Both the position numbers and the translations under genes were made by a program. Shown here in pieces: positions 19,032 through 27,970 of a stretch of DNA of 64,000 bases. Under the pieces are notes generated by a model. It was not told the DNA's origin, did not search any database, and was given only the letters and a program-made list of their open reading frames with translations. The stretch is from contig CAZMGV010000015.1 in NCBI GenBank assembly GCA_964565925.1, forward strand, positions 62,001 through 126,000, given 5' to 3'. The stretch is from CAZMGV01 sp964565925 (lineage in GTDB: Bacteria; JAGRBM01; JAHCIT01). Positions within the stretch are counted from its first letter, which is position 1. Every line of letters begins with the position of its first letter.

Positions 19032-20108
19032 ATGGTCATTCTCTGCCCCTCATGCCGGTCCAAGCAGAAGATCGATATCCATTCGCTCGTGGATGAAGGG
19101 CTGGTCCGTTGTTCGGACTGCTTCAACGTCTTTGTTGTTTCACTGGAAAACCTGAAAGACCTCTGGCGCCGCAAGCAGTCGGAACAGGACGAAGAAGTCC
19201 GGATGCGCCAGTTCGAAAAACAGGCGGTTGGCGCATACGCCGTTCCCAGGCGCGTGGAGATCACTCCGCCCCCCTACCGGACCGGCGACACGGGCGATCA
19301 GACGGGTTTTGACGAGCGTTCGGGGGAACCCGATATCGGCGCCGCGACCATCCTCGGGCGGATCAGTTCGGCAGGTACCGCCGGCGATCCTGCGGAGGGA
19401 GAAATTTCGGCTCCCGGCAACCGGAGTTATGGCACGCTCGCGGTACTGGACGGGACCGGTAACGGGCGGGCCGTGCAGCTTCGTGCGTCGCCGTTTGTGA
19501 TCGGGCGTGAGGGCGTGGATCTGAATCTGCGCGATATCGAGATCAGCCGCCGCCATATGGAGATCGTCAACGGCGAGACGGTTATGGCCCGGGATCTGGG
19601 TTCCACCAACGGATGTTTCCTGAACGGCAAGCGGTTCACGGTTTCAACCCTGAAGCATCAGGACGAGATCCAGCTGGGCCAGACCCGGCTGCTTTTCTTC
19701 TCGTCCAAGCCGCAGCGCATCGCGCCGGTGCCGGCGGGCGATCTTCCGGTCTCCGACGCGACCGTATCGATGAGTGCCGTGAAAAACCAGCGGCCCGCCG
19801 CGGTACCCAGCCCGGTGCACGCCGGGCTTGAGGTGATCGAGGGGCCGGATACCGGCAAGCGGGTGCAGATCCGCCGCTCGAGCCTGCTGATCGGCCGCGA
19901 GGCGGCCGACCTCAAGCTTGCCGACACGCAGGTCTCCCGCAAGCACTGCCTGATCGAGCTGCTGTCGCGGGACCAGATTTTTGTGAAAGACCTGGCGTCC
20001 CGCAACGGCACGGCCGTCAACGGCGTGATGGTGAAATACGCGAGGCTTTCCCCCGGTGACCGGATTACGGCCGGAGATACGACGATGGTTTTTCTGTTCG
20101 AGGGATAA
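19032..20108 (+). CDS. Zinc-ribbon protein with two FHA domains
   Basis: The 358-residue protein begins with a zinc ribbon of the MJ0042 type (CPSC at 5-8 and CSDC about 23 residues later). FHA domain 1 is near 150-225 (VIGREGVDLNL, SRRHMEI, GSTNGCFLNG) and FHA domain 2 near 280-355 (LIGREAADLKL, SRKHCLIE, ASRNGTAVNG). Both keep the Arg, Ser and Asn residues that read phosphothreonine. Between them lies a low-complexity linker. The position next to a Ser/Thr kinase suggests that it reads kinase targets. The output is not evident. Confidence 0.92.
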   Translation: MVILCPSCRSKQKIDIHSLVDEGLVRCSDCFNVFVVSLENLKDLWRRKQSEQDEEVRMRQFEKQAVGAYAVPRRVEITPPPYRTGDTGDQTGFDERSGEPDIGAATILGRISSAGTAGDPAEGEISAPGNRSYGTLAVLDGTGNGRAVQLRASPFVIGREGVDLNLRDIEISRRHMEIVNGETVMARDLGSTNGCFLNGKRFTVSTLKHQDEIQLGQTRLLFFSSKPQRIAPVPAGDLPVSDATVSMSAVKNQRPAAVPSPVHAGLEVIEGPDTGKRVQIRRSSLLIGREAADLKLADTQVSRKHCLIELLSRDQIFVKDLASRNGTAVNGVMVKYARLSPGDRITAGDTTMVFLFEG

Positions 20109-20123
20109 CGGAGGTTACTGACG

Positions 20124-20627
20124 ATGAAATCGTTCCGACTGAGAGGTCCCGACCGCCGCCAGCAGGAAGTGCCGATTGAGGGCGACCGCCGTGGCGGCGC
20201 TCGCCGGTTCGACGAAACTTCTGCCGCCGGTCCGGGGGAGATCACCCGCACGCTTGCCTCCGCTCTCGATGAACTGATCGGCACGATCGAGGAGAGGCTG
20301 GCCCGCATCGAGGGCCGTCTGTCGCTCGTGCCGGCCGACAATGACGGTGAGGTGACCCAGATTCCCACCCGTAATCCGCATCTGAAAGACTCGATGCACA
20401 CACTGGCCGGCATCGAGGCCGAAGTGATCGAGCTGGTGCGCCGTCTGCGGTCGCGCGGCCCCGTGCAGAGCCTCGACCGCAAGCGAATTCTTGCACTCGT
20501 GCAACGGATCATGGGCGTGGACCGCAGCATGGCAGACCTGATGGCGAGCCGCCTGGGGCGTGCTATGGACACCCCCGAGACCCGTGGGTCCCGGTTCCTG
20601 ACCAAGGTCGAAAAGCTGATCGCCTGA
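20124..20627 (+). CDS. Small helical hypothetical protein of the kinase-FHA cluster
   Basis: The 167-residue product starts 15 bases after the FHA gene with a GGAGG ribosome binding site. The first 50 residues are basic and polar; the rest looks helical with coiled-coil character (ALDELIGTIEERLARIEGRL; MHTLAGIEAEVIELVRRLR). It has no signal peptide or membrane helix. No family is recognised. Operon position suggests a structural or substrate protein of the kinase pathway. Confidence 0.7.
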   Translation: MKSFRLRGPDRRQQEVPIEGDRRGGARRFDETSAAGPGEITRTLASALDELIGTIEERLARIEGRLSLVPADNDGEVTQIPTRNPHLKDSMHTLAGIEAEVIELVRRLRSRGPVQSLDRKRILALVQRIMGVDRSMADLMASRLGRAMDTPETRGSRFLTKVEKLIA

Positions 20628-20655
20628 GAATATCGGCCCGCCGATTGCGGGAACC

Positions 20656-22659
20656 CTAACCGAGCCGCTTGAGCAGTTCCCGCGCCCAGGTGGACGACGG
20701 GTTCGACTGCAGCGCCGCCTGAATCCAGATGCGCGCCGATTCAGGCTCGCTGTCGTCCAGAGAGATTTCCGCACGCATCAGGTTGGCGGCTTCGTCTCCG
20801 GGGTGTTCGCGCAGGACGCCTTCCAGCATGTCGAGGATCTGGCGCTTAAGGAACGGTGACAGATTGGCCTTCTGTTCCAGATACTGGGTCCAGGCCCAGA
20901 AGGCGTAGGAATCTAGTTCATGAGGGTCCAGTTCGAACGCCTTCTGGAACGCTTCGGATGCGGCGAAATACCGTTTCTGATCGAGCAGGTCGCGCCCTTT
21001 TGCGAACCAGCGTTCCACTTCGCTCTGGGTCGCGGGCTTGGCGGCCGGTGCCGGCGTGCCCTGGGCCTGTTGTATTTCCGCCAGGTAAGCCTTCCGTTTC
21101 ACCGGGTCGAGCAGCGTATCGTGCGCCAGCTGCACCCGGGCGAAGGCGTCCTCGGCCTCCTGGCGGGCTTCAGGTTCAATGTCCTTGGGCAGGCTGAACG
21201 GCGGGAATTTTGACGCCTCACGCTGGTACGCGGAGGCTATTTCCAGTTCGCGGGCGCCGGGCGCGAGCCCGAGAACCTCGAACAGGTTCTTCTTCATCAC
21301 ATCCACATATCGGGCGCGGATTTCGGTGGCGCGTTTGGACTTCTTGGGCGGTTCCGCTTCGCCGGACTTGTCCCAGTTGTCCATGGTCTCGATCTGCTTC
21401 TGGAAATCCTTCTGCAGGGTCGCTTCCTGGTCCTTCACCATCCGGTCGATCTTTGCCTGTTCGGCGGCGACCTGTGCTTCGGTCGCGGGCGGCGGAGCGC
21501 TCGTCGGTTTGGCGGCGGTAGCCGTCCGGTCGGGTATCTGCACGCGGATGACACCCAGTAGCAGCAGTGCATAGATCGCCTGCAGCGCCGAGAGCAGCCG
21601 GTCCTTGCGGCGGTCGAGCAGTTCGCCGAGTGTCAGCTTTCCGTCCACGGCCTCGAGGGTCATCTTCTCGGCCGGCATCAGCGGCAGGCGGCTGACGGTC
21701 AGTTCGGATTTTTCGGCCTTCAGCAGTTTCAGGCCGGTAAGCCGTTTCAGTTCCGGCAGAAGGATGTCGGCCGTGTAGAAACGCCGCACGCCGGTCAGCA
21801 TGATGTCATAGATGTCGAACTCGAACACTTCGATGTTCGAGAACTCCGCCTCCGTGCGGTGGAGTGTGTATTTGCCCACGTTCCAGCCGAAGGCGTTGAG
21901 GATTTTCTCCCGGATCTGCGTGCGGAGCGCCGCGTAAAGATCGTTCTGGGTGATGAGGCCCATCTCGACGAGAATGTCCCCGTGCCGGCGGGCGGTCCGG
22001 TTGAGGATCTCGATAGACCTTTCGTAGTCACCGTGGCTGATCCGCCCGGTAGCGACCAGATGACGTCCCAGCACCTCGCTCGAAAGGTTCGATGACGCAT
22101 AAACCGGGAATCCGCCGATCACGAAGATCTTGCGGAAGTAGTCGCCCTGCTCAAGATGCAGGTAACCGGTGACCCTGTTCTGGTGAATATAGGTCAGCAG
22201 CTTGCTGGTGGTCGTGCCGTTGATGAGCCCGGCGATCTCGCCGCTCACAACGCCAGGCTGCGAGGTTTCCGTAGTCTCGCCCGTGCGGGCGGAGCCGATC
22301 AGTTCCCGGACCCGGGCCAGCAACTGGTCGGTCGGGAACGGCTTGATGAGGTAGTCCGAGACCCTGTACGCCTCCCGCACATGGGCCTTCTCGCCGGGTG
22401 ACTTGAACATCCCCGTCGTCATGATGATCGGGATGTCTTTCCCCTTGGGAGTGAGCCGGATGAACTGGATCATCTCGGCTCCGGTCATGACCGGAAGGAT
22501 GATGTCGGTAATGATGAGGTCGAACGGTTCCGACTTGAACAGTTCCTGTGCCGTACGGCCGTCGGCGACGGTTTTGACGTCGTACCCGTCGTTGGACAGC
22601 GCCCGGCTGATCGTCTCGACGAAGGCATTGTCGTCGTCGGCTATGAGAATACGCTTCAC
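20656..22659 (-). CDS. Receiver - DUF4388 (PATAN) - degenerate J domain - TPR protein
   Basis: The 667-residue cytoplasmic protein has a CheY-like receiver (residues 1-120; acidic IADDDN, phospho-acceptor Asp in IITDIILP, Lys in LIKPF, all kept). A DUF4388/PatA-N domain follows (about 140-300; SKLLTYIHQNRVTGYLHLEQ and HGDILVEMGLITQNDLYAAL), then a linker, a J-like domain (about 455-530; NLFEVLGLAPGARELEIASA), and a TPR tail. The J-like domain lacks the HPD tripeptide (it reads FPPFS there), so DnaK stimulation is unlikely. The start is GTG. A paralogue lies at 39610-41280. It converges on the kinase cluster with 28 bases between stops. Confidence 0.85.
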   Translation of the reverse strand: MKRILIADDDNAFVETISRALSNDGYDVKTVADGRTAQELFKSEPFDLIITDIILPVMTGAEMIQFIRLTPKGKDIPIIMTTGMFKSPGEKAHVREAYRVSDYLIKPFPTDQLLARVRELIGSARTGETTETSQPGVVSGEIAGLINGTTTSKLLTYIHQNRVTGYLHLEQGDYFRKIFVIGGFPVYASSNLSSEVLGRHLVATGRISHGDYERSIEILNRTARRHGDILVEMGLITQNDLYAALRTQIREKILNAFGWNVGKYTLHRTEAEFSNIEVFEFDIYDIMLTGVRRFYTADILLPELKRLTGLKLLKAEKSELTVSRLPLMPAEKMTLEAVDGKLTLGELLDRRKDRLLSALQAIYALLLLGVIRVQIPDRTATAAKPTSAPPPATEAQVAAEQAKIDRMVKDQEATLQKDFQKQIETMDNWDKSGEAEPPKKSKRATEIRARYVDVMKKNLFEVLGLAPGARELEIASAYQREASKFPPFSLPKDIEPEARQEAEDAFARVQLAHDTLLDPVKRKAYLAEIQQAQGTPAPAAKPATQSEVERWFAKGRDLLDQKRYFAASEAFQKAFELDPHELDSYAFWAWTQYLEQKANLSPFLKRQILDMLEGVLREHPGDEAANLMRAEISLDDSEPESARIWIQAALQSNPSSTWARELLKRLG

Positions 22660-22708
22660 GGAATCGGAAACCTCGGTGATCCGTATTGTTACCCCTAAAA
22701 ACGGGATT

Positions 22709-22736
22709 TTGGAACAGTATCCATACCGGATATAGG
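22709..22736 (+). promoter_or_regulatory. Putative promoter for the BASS-family transporter
   Basis: TTGGAA (22709-22714) and TATAGG (22731-22736) are separated by 16 bases in the 112-base divergent region between the response-regulator gene and the transporter gene. The -10 match is partial, so this is only a candidate. Confidence 0.3.
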
Positions 22737-22771
22737 CTGAAACATTATTTAAATCCGTTAGCGGAGGTTGC

Positions 22772-23680
22772 TTGAATCAGGTCTGGCTATTTCTGGCGAT
22801 GATCGCCGTGCTGGGCGGAGGGGCCTTTGCGGCACCATCGGTCTTCCTGCCGCTGGGTCCCTGGATTCCCTGGATGCTGGGCGCGGTGATGTTCGGAATG
22901 GGTATTACGCTCAGACCGGCGGACTTTGTCCGGGTGGCCAAGCGGCCGGTCCCGGCGCTGGTCGGCCTGGCACTTCAGTACCTGATTATGCCGACCGCCG
23001 GGTATGTGTCGGCCCGACTCGTGGGGGCGGATCCGCTCGTGCTGCTCGGATTTGTGCTGGTGGGTGCATGCCCGGGTGGCACTGCCTCCAACGTGATCAG
23101 CTACTTTGCCAAAGCGGATGTGCCGCTCTCGGTCAGCATGACGGCTGTTTCCACGCTTGTGGCGCCGGTGCTGACGCCGCTCTGGACCAAATGGCTGGCT
23201 GGTCATGTGCTCGAAATCAGCTTCCGGGGCCTCGCCCTGAGTACGCTCAAGATCGTGCTGCTGCCCGCCGCGCTGGGGATGCTTGCCGGATCGGCAGGCG
23301 GCAAGGTCCGGGAAAAAACAGAGAAATTCCTGCCGGTAATTTCGTCGGCACTGGTGGCACTTATCATCGGAGTCATCGTCGCCGGGAGCCGGGACCGGCT
23401 GATGGTCGCCCCGGCGAGTCTCGCGCTCGGCGTGATGCTTCATAACGGATTGGGGCTTGTTCTGGGCTGGGGCGGGTCGAAGCTTCTGGGACTCACTGAA
23501 AACGAATCCCGGACGGTTGCGATCGAGGTCGGCATGCAGAACTCGGGGCTCGCGGCCGCACTCGTGTCGGTCCATTTCCCCGCCGTCGCAGGTCTGCCGG
23601 CGGCCGTTTTCAGCGCGTGGCAGAATATCTCGGGTGCGCTTGTGGCGGCGGTCTGGCGCACCCGGCCTCCGGTGAAGTAG
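22772..23680 (+). CDS. Bile acid:sodium symporter family (BASS) transporter
   Basis: The 302-residue inner-membrane protein has nine to ten hydrophobic helices and the conserved BASS segments GMGITLRPADF and GACPGGTASNVISYFAKADV, which form part of the sodium and substrate sites. Relatives carry bile acids, pyruvate, pantothenate and other organic anions with sodium; the substrate here is not known. The start is TTG at 22772, four bases after GCGGAGG, which decides the start. The nitroreductase gene follows after 30 bases. Confidence 0.9.
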   Translation: MNQVWLFLAMIAVLGGGAFAAPSVFLPLGPWIPWMLGAVMFGMGITLRPADFVRVAKRPVPALVGLALQYLIMPTAGYVSARLVGADPLVLLGFVLVGACPGGTASNVISYFAKADVPLSVSMTAVSTLVAPVLTPLWTKWLAGHVLEISFRGLALSTLKIVLLPAALGMLAGSAGGKVREKTEKFLPVISSALVALIIGVIVAGSRDRLMVAPASLALGVMLHNGLGLVLGWGGSKLLGLTENESRTVAIEVGMQNSGLAAALVSVHFPAVAGLPAAVFSAWQNISGALVAAVWRTRPPVK

Positions 23681-23710
23681 GGTGTTCCGCGAGGGTCAGG
23701 AGTTGCTCAG

Positions 23711-24430
23711 GTGAACGTTCTGCAGGCCATAGAAGCGCGTCACAGCGTCAGGAAGTTCGAAAACAAACCGGTCGATCCGGCGCTGGTATGGAAAATCCTG
23801 GAAGCCGGGCGCAAGGCGCCGTCGTGGTCCAACTCCCAGCCGTGGGAGTTCGCCGTCGTCGCCGGGCCGGTTCTGGACGCCCTTCGCAAGGATCTGTACG
23901 AAACAGGCCGCCGGGGCACGCCGCGCAATCCGGACCTGCCCCATCCGGAGTCTTTCCCGGACCGTCACCAGGACCGCCGGCGCCTGAATGCCAAGATGCT
24001 TTTCTCGGCGCTCAATATCCCGCGCGACGACAAGACGCTCCGGAACGATTTCAATCTTTCCATGCTCAAGTTCTTCGATGCGCCGGTGGCGATCATCATG
24101 CTCATGGATGCGAAACTGGACGGTCACTGGTCCGTGCTGGACATGGGTTGCGGCCTGCAGAACATCATGCTGGCCGCGGTGGAACTGGGACTCGGTACCT
24201 GCGCCGAGGCCTCGATCACCGGCTACCCGGATGTGGTCCGTAAGCACATCGGGCTGGGCAAGGACAAACGGGTCATGTGCGGGATCGCGCTCGGACATCC
24301 TGCCAAGGGGACCGTGCTGGGGGATTTCCGCAGCGTGCGCGTTCCGCTGGACGAGATTTCCTACTGGTTCGGAATGGAGCCGCCAGTCAGGGGCGGTGAG
24401 CACGAACCCGGTTCCGGTACCGGCATCTGA
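23711..24430 (+). CDS. Nitroreductase-family flavoprotein
   Basis: The 239-residue FMN-dependent oxidoreductase begins with the family signature IEARHSVRKFENKPVD, where the Arg-Xaa-Ser-x-Arg segment binds the FMN phosphate. KAPSWSNSQPWEF and a C-terminal LGLGTCAEASITGYPD segment are also typical. Members use NAD(P)H to reduce nitro groups, quinones or enones. The start is GTG (23711) with AGGAG upstream. It probably shares a transcript with the BASS transporter. Confidence 0.9.
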   Translation: MNVLQAIEARHSVRKFENKPVDPALVWKILEAGRKAPSWSNSQPWEFAVVAGPVLDALRKDLYETGRRGTPRNPDLPHPESFPDRHQDRRRLNAKMLFSALNIPRDDKTLRNDFNLSMLKFFDAPVAIIMLMDAKLDGHWSVLDMGCGLQNIMLAAVELGLGTCAEASITGYPDVVRKHIGLGKDKRVMCGIALGHPAKGTVLGDFRSVRVPLDEISYWFGMEPPVRGGEHEPGSGTGI

Positions 24431-24445
24431 CCATCCGGGCGGGAA

Positions 24446-24697
24446 TCAAGGGCCGGCACGGCCCGGTTCGCCGAACGGGCGGACATTCCGTTCGATTTCG
24501 GGTGGCAGCGGCGGCACCGGTTCCAGAGGTTTTTGAAGCCGCGCGGCCCGTTCCTCTGCCGTCGGCGGCACGCTAGGATTTGTATAGAGATTCACGCCGA
24601 TGATCGCGAGAAAGATCGCTAAAAGGACCACGAGCGTGATCCCAAGGGGTTTCAGTCTTGCCGGGTTTACGCCGCCGTTCAGCACGGTGGCCGACAA
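24446..24697 (-). CDS. Small single-pass membrane protein
   Basis: The 83-residue frame has one strong membrane helix (ITLVVLLAIFLAIIGVNLY) and a Pro-rich hydrophilic tail. The start at 24697 is TTG; a GTG at 24685 is possible. Its 5' end overlaps, on the other strand, the first 40 bases of the barrel-protein gene. It has no recognisable family. The hydrophobic segment makes it plausible as a real gene, but the overlap and weak start keep confidence low. Confidence 0.4.
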   Translation of the reverse strand: MSATVLNGGVNPARLKPLGITLVVLLAIFLAIIGVNLYTNPSVPPTAEERAARLQKPLEPVPPLPPEIERNVRPFGEPGRAGP

Positions 24698-26010
24698 TAG
24701 CAGGTTTTGGAGCGGCTGTCCTCATGATGATGGCGGCCGCCGGGCCGCTTTGGGCCGTGGTCGAGAATCACCCGGACGAGGAAGAGGAAGCCGCGCCGCC
24801 GGTGGACTCTTACCGGCCTTCGCCCGAAGGTCCGCGGGGTAATGACCGTCCGGTCGATCAGGTTCTCGATTCGAACTATTTCCCTCTCAACTGGCCGGCT
24901 CTGGCAGTGGAGAGCGCGGCCAAGCCGGTCGTCTACTCCATGGAGCTGATGGACCGGTACAAGATCCACCGGCGTGTATATGATCTTCTGACTAACGAAG
25001 AACGAACGGCGGCTGTCTATCCGACCCTGTCGTTCGGAACCGGCGGCATACATACGATCGGCGTAAACGCCTTTCACAAGAACCTGTTCCAGAGCCGCAA
25101 GGTGCTCCGGTTGTGGACCGACTGGGATATGGACCGGGCCGTGTACGAGCACATCAAGTATCTGGACCCCTCGGTGAAAGGGGCTCCGGTCTATTTCAAC
25201 TTCGACCAGCAGTTCGGGCGCTACCAGCGGACACGGTACTACGGCCTCGGAAACGAATCCCGCAAGCCGCATCTGATCTACTTCCGTTCGGATACGGAAA
25301 GTTTCGCCATGCAGGCCGGTTACGGCGGAGGCAAGGGAACCGGTATAGGCCTCCGGCTGAGCTACGACCATGCGACGTTCAGCCCCCAGGTGGCGGAAGT
25401 TTACTGGGCCACCAACGGCGTCACGCCGGAGCAGCTCGACATGGTGCGTGGACGGAACCTCGTGGGTATCGCCGGGGTCGCCCGTTTTGACCGGCGGCAC
25501 TGGAAGGCCGAAACGCTCGAAGGGTTCCGGCTTCTAGGTACATTCGGATACTACGCCGCTCCGGGGGATAACCGCAGCCGGTTCCTCAAATGGACGGCGG
25601 ACGCCGCATGGTTCCAGCCGCTGTTCCGCCGCGGGCGGGTGCTGATGCTCAGGGCGTATATGGAATCGGTGCATCCGCTGGAAGACGGAACCGCATCCCT
25701 GTTCGATCTGGCGTCGGTGGGCGGCGATTCATTCCTGCGGGGATATCCGTCGGGCCGGTTCCGCGACCGGGCGTCGTTCGCGATGACACAGGAATACCGT
25801 TTCCCCGTCTGGCGTCTGGTTGATTTCACGGTGTTCGCCGATGAGGGCCGGGTGATGAGCGGTGTCGACAGGTTCAATTTCAAGGACATGCATGTGTCCT
25901 GGGGCTGGAGCCTGCGGGCGCGGCGGCGGGATTTTTTCCTTTGGCGCTTCGTATTCGCACAGAGTCCGGAAGGCTACCGGCTCAATTTTTCGGTGAATCA
26001 GGAGTTCTAG
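24658..26010 (+). CDS. Omp85/BamA-type surface-antigen barrel without POTRA domains
   Basis: The 450-residue protein has a Sec signal (RRRSARWPTIAGFGAAVLMM then AAAGPLWA), an acidic linker and a predicted 16-strand barrel that ends in Phe (SVNQEF). The Omp85 lid-loop motif is seen as GGDSFLRGYPSGRFRDR near residues 358-374 (canonical VRGF/Y). There is room for no POTRA repeat, as in the short patatin-associated or TamA-barrel-only members. The TTG start at 24658 has AAGGGG eight bases before it. The 650-residue secreted protein follows after 7 bases and is the likely partner. Confidence 0.82.
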   Translation: MPGLRRRSARWPTIAGFGAAVLMMMAAAGPLWAVVENHPDEEEEAAPPVDSYRPSPEGPRGNDRPVDQVLDSNYFPLNWPALAVESAAKPVVYSMELMDRYKIHRRVYDLLTNEERTAAVYPTLSFGTGGIHTIGVNAFHKNLFQSRKVLRLWTDWDMDRAVYEHIKYLDPSVKGAPVYFNFDQQFGRYQRTRYYGLGNESRKPHLIYFRSDTESFAMQAGYGGGKGTGIGLRLSYDHATFSPQVAEVYWATNGVTPEQLDMVRGRNLVGIAGVARFDRRHWKAETLEGFRLLGTFGYYAAPGDNRSRFLKWTADAAWFQPLFRRGRVLMLRAYMESVHPLEDGTASLFDLASVGGDSFLRGYPSGRFRDRASFAMTQEYRFPVWRLVDFTVFADEGRVMSGVDRFNFKDMHVSWGWSLRARRRDFFLWRFVFAQSPEGYRLNFSVNQEF

Positions 26011-26017
26011 AAAGACG

Positions 26018-27970
26018 ATGAGATCCACCCTCTGCATACTGCTGGTGATCACCGCGGGGACTGCGATCCAGGCCCGCGCCGGTGAACCGACGATGCGGCC
26101 CGGCTGGATGGAAACCGTGCCCGGACTCCAGAGCGACTCCTGTGGCGAGCGTTTTATCGGAACCCGGGTGGATATCGTGGATAACACCCTTATCCGGCCG
26201 CTGCGAACGCTTATCCGTCCTTCGGAATGGATCCGGTCGATCGGTTACCGGACGACTCTCCTCGATATTCGCGAGGCGGGTGACCTGACCCCGCTGGGTG
26301 AGGTGCAGGATTCCACGTTTTTCATCAACCGGCTGGGTAAACGCCGGCTGGGAATGCAGGAACTCAAGGAAGGGGCATTGGAAGGGGTCGAACCGCGGGC
26401 ACCGTGGACGGTCGACCGGATCGAAGAACAGTCACCGGTTAAAATATCCGTTACCGACCGCTCGGGTCTGCACTGGGACCTGCTGTTCGATCATCCTTCA
26501 AACCCGGAACTGGCCACCGGCGCCCAGATGATCTCGTCAAGGATCCTGTGGGCTGCGGGTTACTTTGTCCGCCCGTCGGCCCTCGTCCACATCCATCCGA
26601 AGGACCTCAAGGCCTCGAAAAGTATCGAGTGGGTTGACCGTTACGGCGTGAAGCAGGAAAACGGTCCGTCGGTTCCGGTAGCGATTAAACGTCTCATGCG
26701 GGAACCGGGCGGGACGATCCGGGCTGTTGCGGTCATGCGTCCGCCGGGCAACAACTGCGGGCCGTTCCCGTACGCAGGCGAGCGCAAGGACGATCCCAAC
26801 AATTATCTTCCCAACCAGCATCGCCGGTCGCTCCGGGGGCTCCGGTGGTTCGCCGCCTGGCTGAACTATATCGAGTCGAACCAGCTCGATACGCGGGCCT
26901 GGTGGCTCCCGTCGGGAGACGAGAAACAGGGCGTCATCGTGAATTTCCTCGAAGGACTCGACCGTACGCTGGGATCGAACCGGGAGAATCCCCGCTCACC
27001 CAGGGACGGGCACGGTTATTTCGTCAACCCCTGGTCGATTCTCCGGCAGCTGCTGACGCTGGGTCTTTACAAAGAGGATTATGAAGATGCCTACGCGCCG
27101 ACACTGCCGGGCTATGGCTACTACGATTCGCTGCGGTTCCGGCCTGAAACGTGGCGCGGGTACTATCCGAATCCGGCCTTTGAAAGCGCGACCGAACTGG
27201 ACGGCTACTGGGCGGCCAGGATTCTGTCGTCGTTCCGTCTGGAGGATCTGGAAGCGGTGGTGGCGACTGCCGGGTACAGCGATCAGAGGACCCGTGACGA
27301 AATGCTGAGGACGCTTGTCGAGCGGCGCGACAAGATCACGGCCTATCTGTTCCGTGGGACCCTTCCGGTGGATAATTTCCGGGTCGAGCGGTCGCCGGAA
27401 GGTAACTGGGATATCCGGTTCACCGATCTGGCGGTTGATCGCGGCCTGGTACGCCCCTCCGATGTCCGGTACAAGTTTATGCTCCGTCCGCGCGGAATCG
27501 TTCAGGCGGATATCGCGTCGCTGGGCGGACTCATCAACCGTTTTATCGAAAACGGCAGTTCCGACCGGGTCCTCATCGACTTCGATCTGGCCGCCCGTAT
27601 CCGGCGCTATCCGCCAATCCGGCTGACCCGGGGGCCGGTTAAATGGGAACTGGTGCTGATCGGCCGCTACGGCGAGACAGGCACGAACCTGGAAATCCTG
27701 CCGGTGAAAATACCCAGGCCCACGGAGTCTACCGGTACGGCGGTAGAAGTGATCGAACGGTTCGAGGTCCCGGCGCCAGAGAGCGCGCTTCAGTCGATCG
27801 GCGACCGGGTGAAGCAGGGGTACGAACGGACCATAAGCGATACTGTGCGTCTCGGGGCTCCGCGAAAGCTCGCTCCGGCGCTGGCCGGCACGCAGCCTCC
27901 GCCGGTCAGGATCGAACTCCTGTACGACCCGGACAGGGACGAACTCTCTATTGAGGGGTGGACGCGGTAG
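26018..27970 (+). CDS. Secreted 650-residue protein of unknown function, partner of the barrel protein
   Basis: The protein has a Sec signal peptide (STLCILLVITAGTAIQARA). The mature protein contains basic and aromatic-rich segments including HRRSLRGLRWFAAWLNYIES (about 270-289) and EGLDRTLGSNREN. From memory, deltaproteobacterial and acidobacterial secreted proteins carry similar segments reading WLNHDDSR and IDFG, which resemble kinase-fold catalytic motifs; here both are altered, so an active kinase is unlikely. That comparison is recollection, not a search. It starts 7 bases after the barrel gene, so the two are co-expressed and both are exported. Confidence 0.7.
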   Translation: MRSTLCILLVITAGTAIQARAGEPTMRPGWMETVPGLQSDSCGERFIGTRVDIVDNTLIRPLRTLIRPSEWIRSIGYRTTLLDIREAGDLTPLGEVQDSTFFINRLGKRRLGMQELKEGALEGVEPRAPWTVDRIEEQSPVKISVTDRSGLHWDLLFDHPSNPELATGAQMISSRILWAAGYFVRPSALVHIHPKDLKASKSIEWVDRYGVKQENGPSVPVAIKRLMREPGGTIRAVAVMRPPGNNCGPFPYAGERKDDPNNYLPNQHRRSLRGLRWFAAWLNYIESNQLDTRAWWLPSGDEKQGVIVNFLEGLDRTLGSNRENPRSPRDGHGYFVNPWSILRQLLTLGLYKEDYEDAYAPTLPGYGYYDSLRFRPETWRGYYPNPAFESATELDGYWAARILSSFRLEDLEAVVATAGYSDQRTRDEMLRTLVERRDKITAYLFRGTLPVDNFRVERSPEGNWDIRFTDLAVDRGLVRPSDVRYKFMLRPRGIVQADIASLGGLINRFIENGSSDRVLIDFDLAARIRRYPPIRLTRGPVKWELVLIGRYGETGTNLEILPVKIPRPTESTGTAVEVIERFEVPAPESALQSIGDRVKQGYERTISDTVRLGAPRKLAPALAGTQPPPVRIELLYDPDRDELSIEGWTR

